Shown piece by piece: positions 6,287-7,846 of a stretch of DNA of 7,846 nt. The notes beneath the pieces were generated by a model. That model saw only the letters and a list, made by a program, of their open reading frames with translations. It was not told the DNA's origin and ran no database searches. Positions within the stretch are counted from its first letter, which is position 1. Every line of letters begins with the position of its first letter. A program made the position numbers and the translations under genes. The stretch lies in assembly GCA_030636245.1 (NCBI GenBank), contig DAOVXI010000076.1, positions 1-7,846 on the forward strand, read 5' to 3'. The DNA is from Deltaproteobacteria bacterium. GTDB taxonomy: Bacteria; Desulfobacterota; GWC2-55-46; DRQE01.

Positions 6287-7222
6287 ATGCATCAGACTAC
6301 TATAGATAAAATAATTGGTTTTAGTGGAATTGGCCTTCATACAGGCGATTTTGTTAAATGTAAAATGATTCCCTCCTGTGCGGATAGCGGAATTCGTTTT
6401 GTAAGGACTGACTTGCCAGGTCGTCCTCAGATAAAGGCCAACAGTAAGCATGTTGTGTCCACCAGCTACGCAACCACTATAGGCCGTAAAGGTGTGACCA
6501 TTTCAACTGTTGAACACCTTATGTCTGCGTTTGTCGGTCTCGGTGTTGACAACGTTACTGTTGAAATAAACGGTGGTGAGGTTCCGGCTTTGGATGGTAG
6601 TGCGGCAGGTTTTGTTGAGTTGATAGAGGATGCCGGTATTAAAAGGCTGGATGCGGTAAGAAAGTATATTTTAATTAAGAAACCTGTCAAGGTTAGGGAT
6701 GGCGACAGGTTTGTAAATATACTGCCGTTACATGAAAATGCTGAGTTGCTGTCTACTCCTAAGTTTACCATTGATTATACGATGGACTTTACTCATCCAT
6801 ATCTTGATAATCAGGCATTTTCTTTAACAGTGACAAAAGACTCGTTTAAAAAAGGTGTCGCATCGGCACGGACCTATGGTTTTTTAAAGGATGTGGAGAT
6901 GCTTAGAGCTAACGGGCTCGCACGTGGTGGTTCACTGGATAACGCAATTGTTGTTGGCGATAATGAGATCCTCAATGAGGATGGCTTGAGATACGATAAC
7001 GAGTTCGTTAGACATAAGGTTCTTGATGTAATTGGAGACTTGTCACTTATAGGGTATCCCATTATCGGCCGTATTCAGGCTCATCGTTCCGGTCATGATC
7101 TGAATCAGGCTCTTGTAGCAAAGACTCTTAAAAGCCTTAAGTGCTGGGAAGTCATTGACATGACTGAGGAGGTAGAGTCAAAGTTTGCTCCGATTTTTAC
7201 CGAAGAGTTGGCAACAGCATAA
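6287..7222 (+). CDS. lpxC: UDP-3-O-acyl-N-acetylglucosamine deacetylase
   Basis: LpxC is the zinc enzyme of the first committed step of lipid A synthesis. It removes the acetyl group from UDP-3-O-acyl-GlcNAc in the cytoplasm, at the inner membrane. The 311-residue product from ATG 6287 starts with FSGIGLHTG (11-19) as in the family, and its length is close to the 305 of E. coli. Catalytic Glu76 and zinc ligand His77 lie in TVEH, zinc ligands His243 and Asp247 in HKVLDVIGD, and the catalytic His270 in HRSGHDLNQAL. The frame extends upstream to a TTG at 6233, but those 18 residues have no family counterpart. The ATG has no clear SD and sits in ATGCATTATGCAT, where an out-of-frame ATG (6280) precedes it. 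It is not fused to FabZ. The gene has its own promoter and terminator, so it appears monocistronic. Confidence 0.97.
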   Translation: MHQTTIDKIIGFSGIGLHTGDFVKCKMIPSCADSGIRFVRTDLPGRPQIKANSKHVVSTSYATTIGRKGVTISTVEHLMSAFVGLGVDNVTVEINGGEVPALDGSAAGFVELIEDAGIKRLDAVRKYILIKKPVKVRDGDRFVNILPLHENAELLSTPKFTIDYTMDFTHPYLDNQAFSLTVTKDSFKKGVASARTYGFLKDVEMLRANGLARGGSLDNAIVVGDNEILNEDGLRYDNEFVRHKVLDVIGDLSLIGYPIIGRIQAHRSGHDLNQALVAKTLKSLKCWEVIDMTEEVESKFAPIFTEELATA

Positions 7223-7245
7223 AAGATGATATGATATCTTTAACG

Positions 7246-7280
7246 AGCGACTCCGTATTTAATACGGGGTCGCTTTTTTT
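7246..7280 (+). terminator. Strong intrinsic terminator after lpxC
   Basis: The arms AGCGACTCCGTAT (7246-7258) and ATACGGGGTCGCT (7262-7274) form a 13-pair stem with one G-U pair and a TTA loop. A T-run follows to 7280. It ends lpxC transcription and separates it from the next gene. Confidence 0.95.
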
Positions 7281-7336
7281 GTTTGATTTTTTTGTAGAGT
7301 TGTTTCAATATAGTGGGGCTTGGGAGGGCAGCCGTT

Positions 7337-7846
7337 ATGACACTACCAGTAAATATACATATTCCTTACTTTATGCTGCTTGATAGGTTTGCGGAGATAC
7401 TTTCAAAAAATATCAATCCGGAGATCTATCTGAGTGCCGAGGCGTTGGATGCTTTGACATCTGAAGATCTTGAGAAAATAAAGAGTGGTCTTGATATGAA
7501 CTCGCTTAGGTGTTCTGTGCATGGGCCTTACATGGACATCTCACCAGGCGCTACGGACGAGAAGGCAAGGGGTGTGGCCCGTCAGCGTTTTATTCAGCTT
7601 TTTCAGGTACTTAGAATCCTCAAGCCGATCTCTGTCGTGCTGCATGCAGATTACGATGCCAGGCGCTATGACGATGATGAAGATTTGTGGTTTGAACAGA
7701 GCATAAAAACATGGCAAGAATTTATAGATTTTGCGGAAGATATCGAAACGGTTATTTGTATTGAAAATGTTTTCGAAGAACGGCCCCACTCAATAAAAAG
7801 ATTAATGGAGCACTATTCAAGTGATTTTTTCCGAGTATGCCTTGAC
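7337..7846 (+). CDS. Sugar phosphate isomerase/epimerase-like TIM-barrel protein, 3'-truncated by window edge
   Basis: The frame is open from ATG 7337 to the last base, 170 codons, and continues off the window. An SD (GGGAGGGC, 7321-7328) precedes the ATG. The protein resembles the xylose isomerase-like TIM barrel (AP_endonuc_2) family, which includes sugar isomerases, epimerases and endonuclease IV. Likely metal ligands fall in the expected beta-strand ends: His62 in VHGPYMD, His103 in VLHADYD, Glu143 in CIENV, and Asp170 in the terminal CLD, where the family usually continues as D-x-GH. These positions parallel the first metal ligands of endonuclease IV. The substrate cannot be told from this half. 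The gene lies behind the lpxC terminator, so it needs its own promoter; TATAGT (7309-7314) is a possible -10 with no well-spaced -35. Confidence 0.85.
   Translation, partial: MTLPVNIHIPYFMLLDRFAEILSKNINPEIYLSAEALDALTSEDLEKIKSGLDMNSLRCSVHGPYMDISPGATDEKARGVARQRFIQLFQVLRILKPISVVLHADYDARRYDDDEDLWFEQSIKTWQEFIDFAEDIETVICIENVFEERPHSIKRLMEHYSSDFFRVCLD

Noticed and set aside
7521..7789. Short frames on both strands within the 3'-terminal gene
   Set aside because: They overlap the TIM-barrel gene, which shows a good SD and conserved metal-ligand motifs in the frame from 7337.

Overview
The window comes from a Gram-negative bacterium with moderate GC. It has an LPS lipid A gene (lpxC), the selenocysteine synthase gene selA, and a cyclic-di-GMP enzyme. 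Starts are ATG, GTG and TTG, and all genes lie on the + strand. The gene content does not let me name the phylum with confidence. A standalone lpxC, not fused to fabZ, argues against the fused form seen in some other phyla.

Left part (1-4627) is one apparent operon. It starts with the 3' part of selA, whose beginning is off the window. The selA stop overlaps the ATG of an 825-residue PAS-PAS-PAS-GGDEF-EAL protein, and that gene is followed two bases later by a secreted DUF3108 protein. The tight packing implies co-transcription, but nothing in the sequence explains a functional link between selenium metabolism and c-di-GMP.

Middle part (about 4667-6064) looks like a phage- or gene-transfer-agent-derived insert between housekeeping genes. 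An exact consensus sigma70 promoter (TTGACA, 17 bases, TATAAT) is followed by a long leader. Next come a small helix-turn-helix protein resembling sigma-70 region 4, an 88-residue unknown protein whose gene overlaps it out of frame by 95 bases, and a clear intrinsic terminator. Separately, a holin of the three-transmembrane/GTA-holin type follows. No endolysin, capsid or complete terminase is visible, so this is a small cassette or remnant rather than a prophage.

Right part (6065-7846) holds lpxC with its own extended -10 promoter, a roughly 178-base leader rich in short repeats, and a strong terminator. It ends with the 5' part of a TIM-barrel sugar phosphate isomerase/epimerase-like gene that runs off the window. 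This last gene has no stop codon in the window; its frame is open from the ATG at 7337 to the last base.
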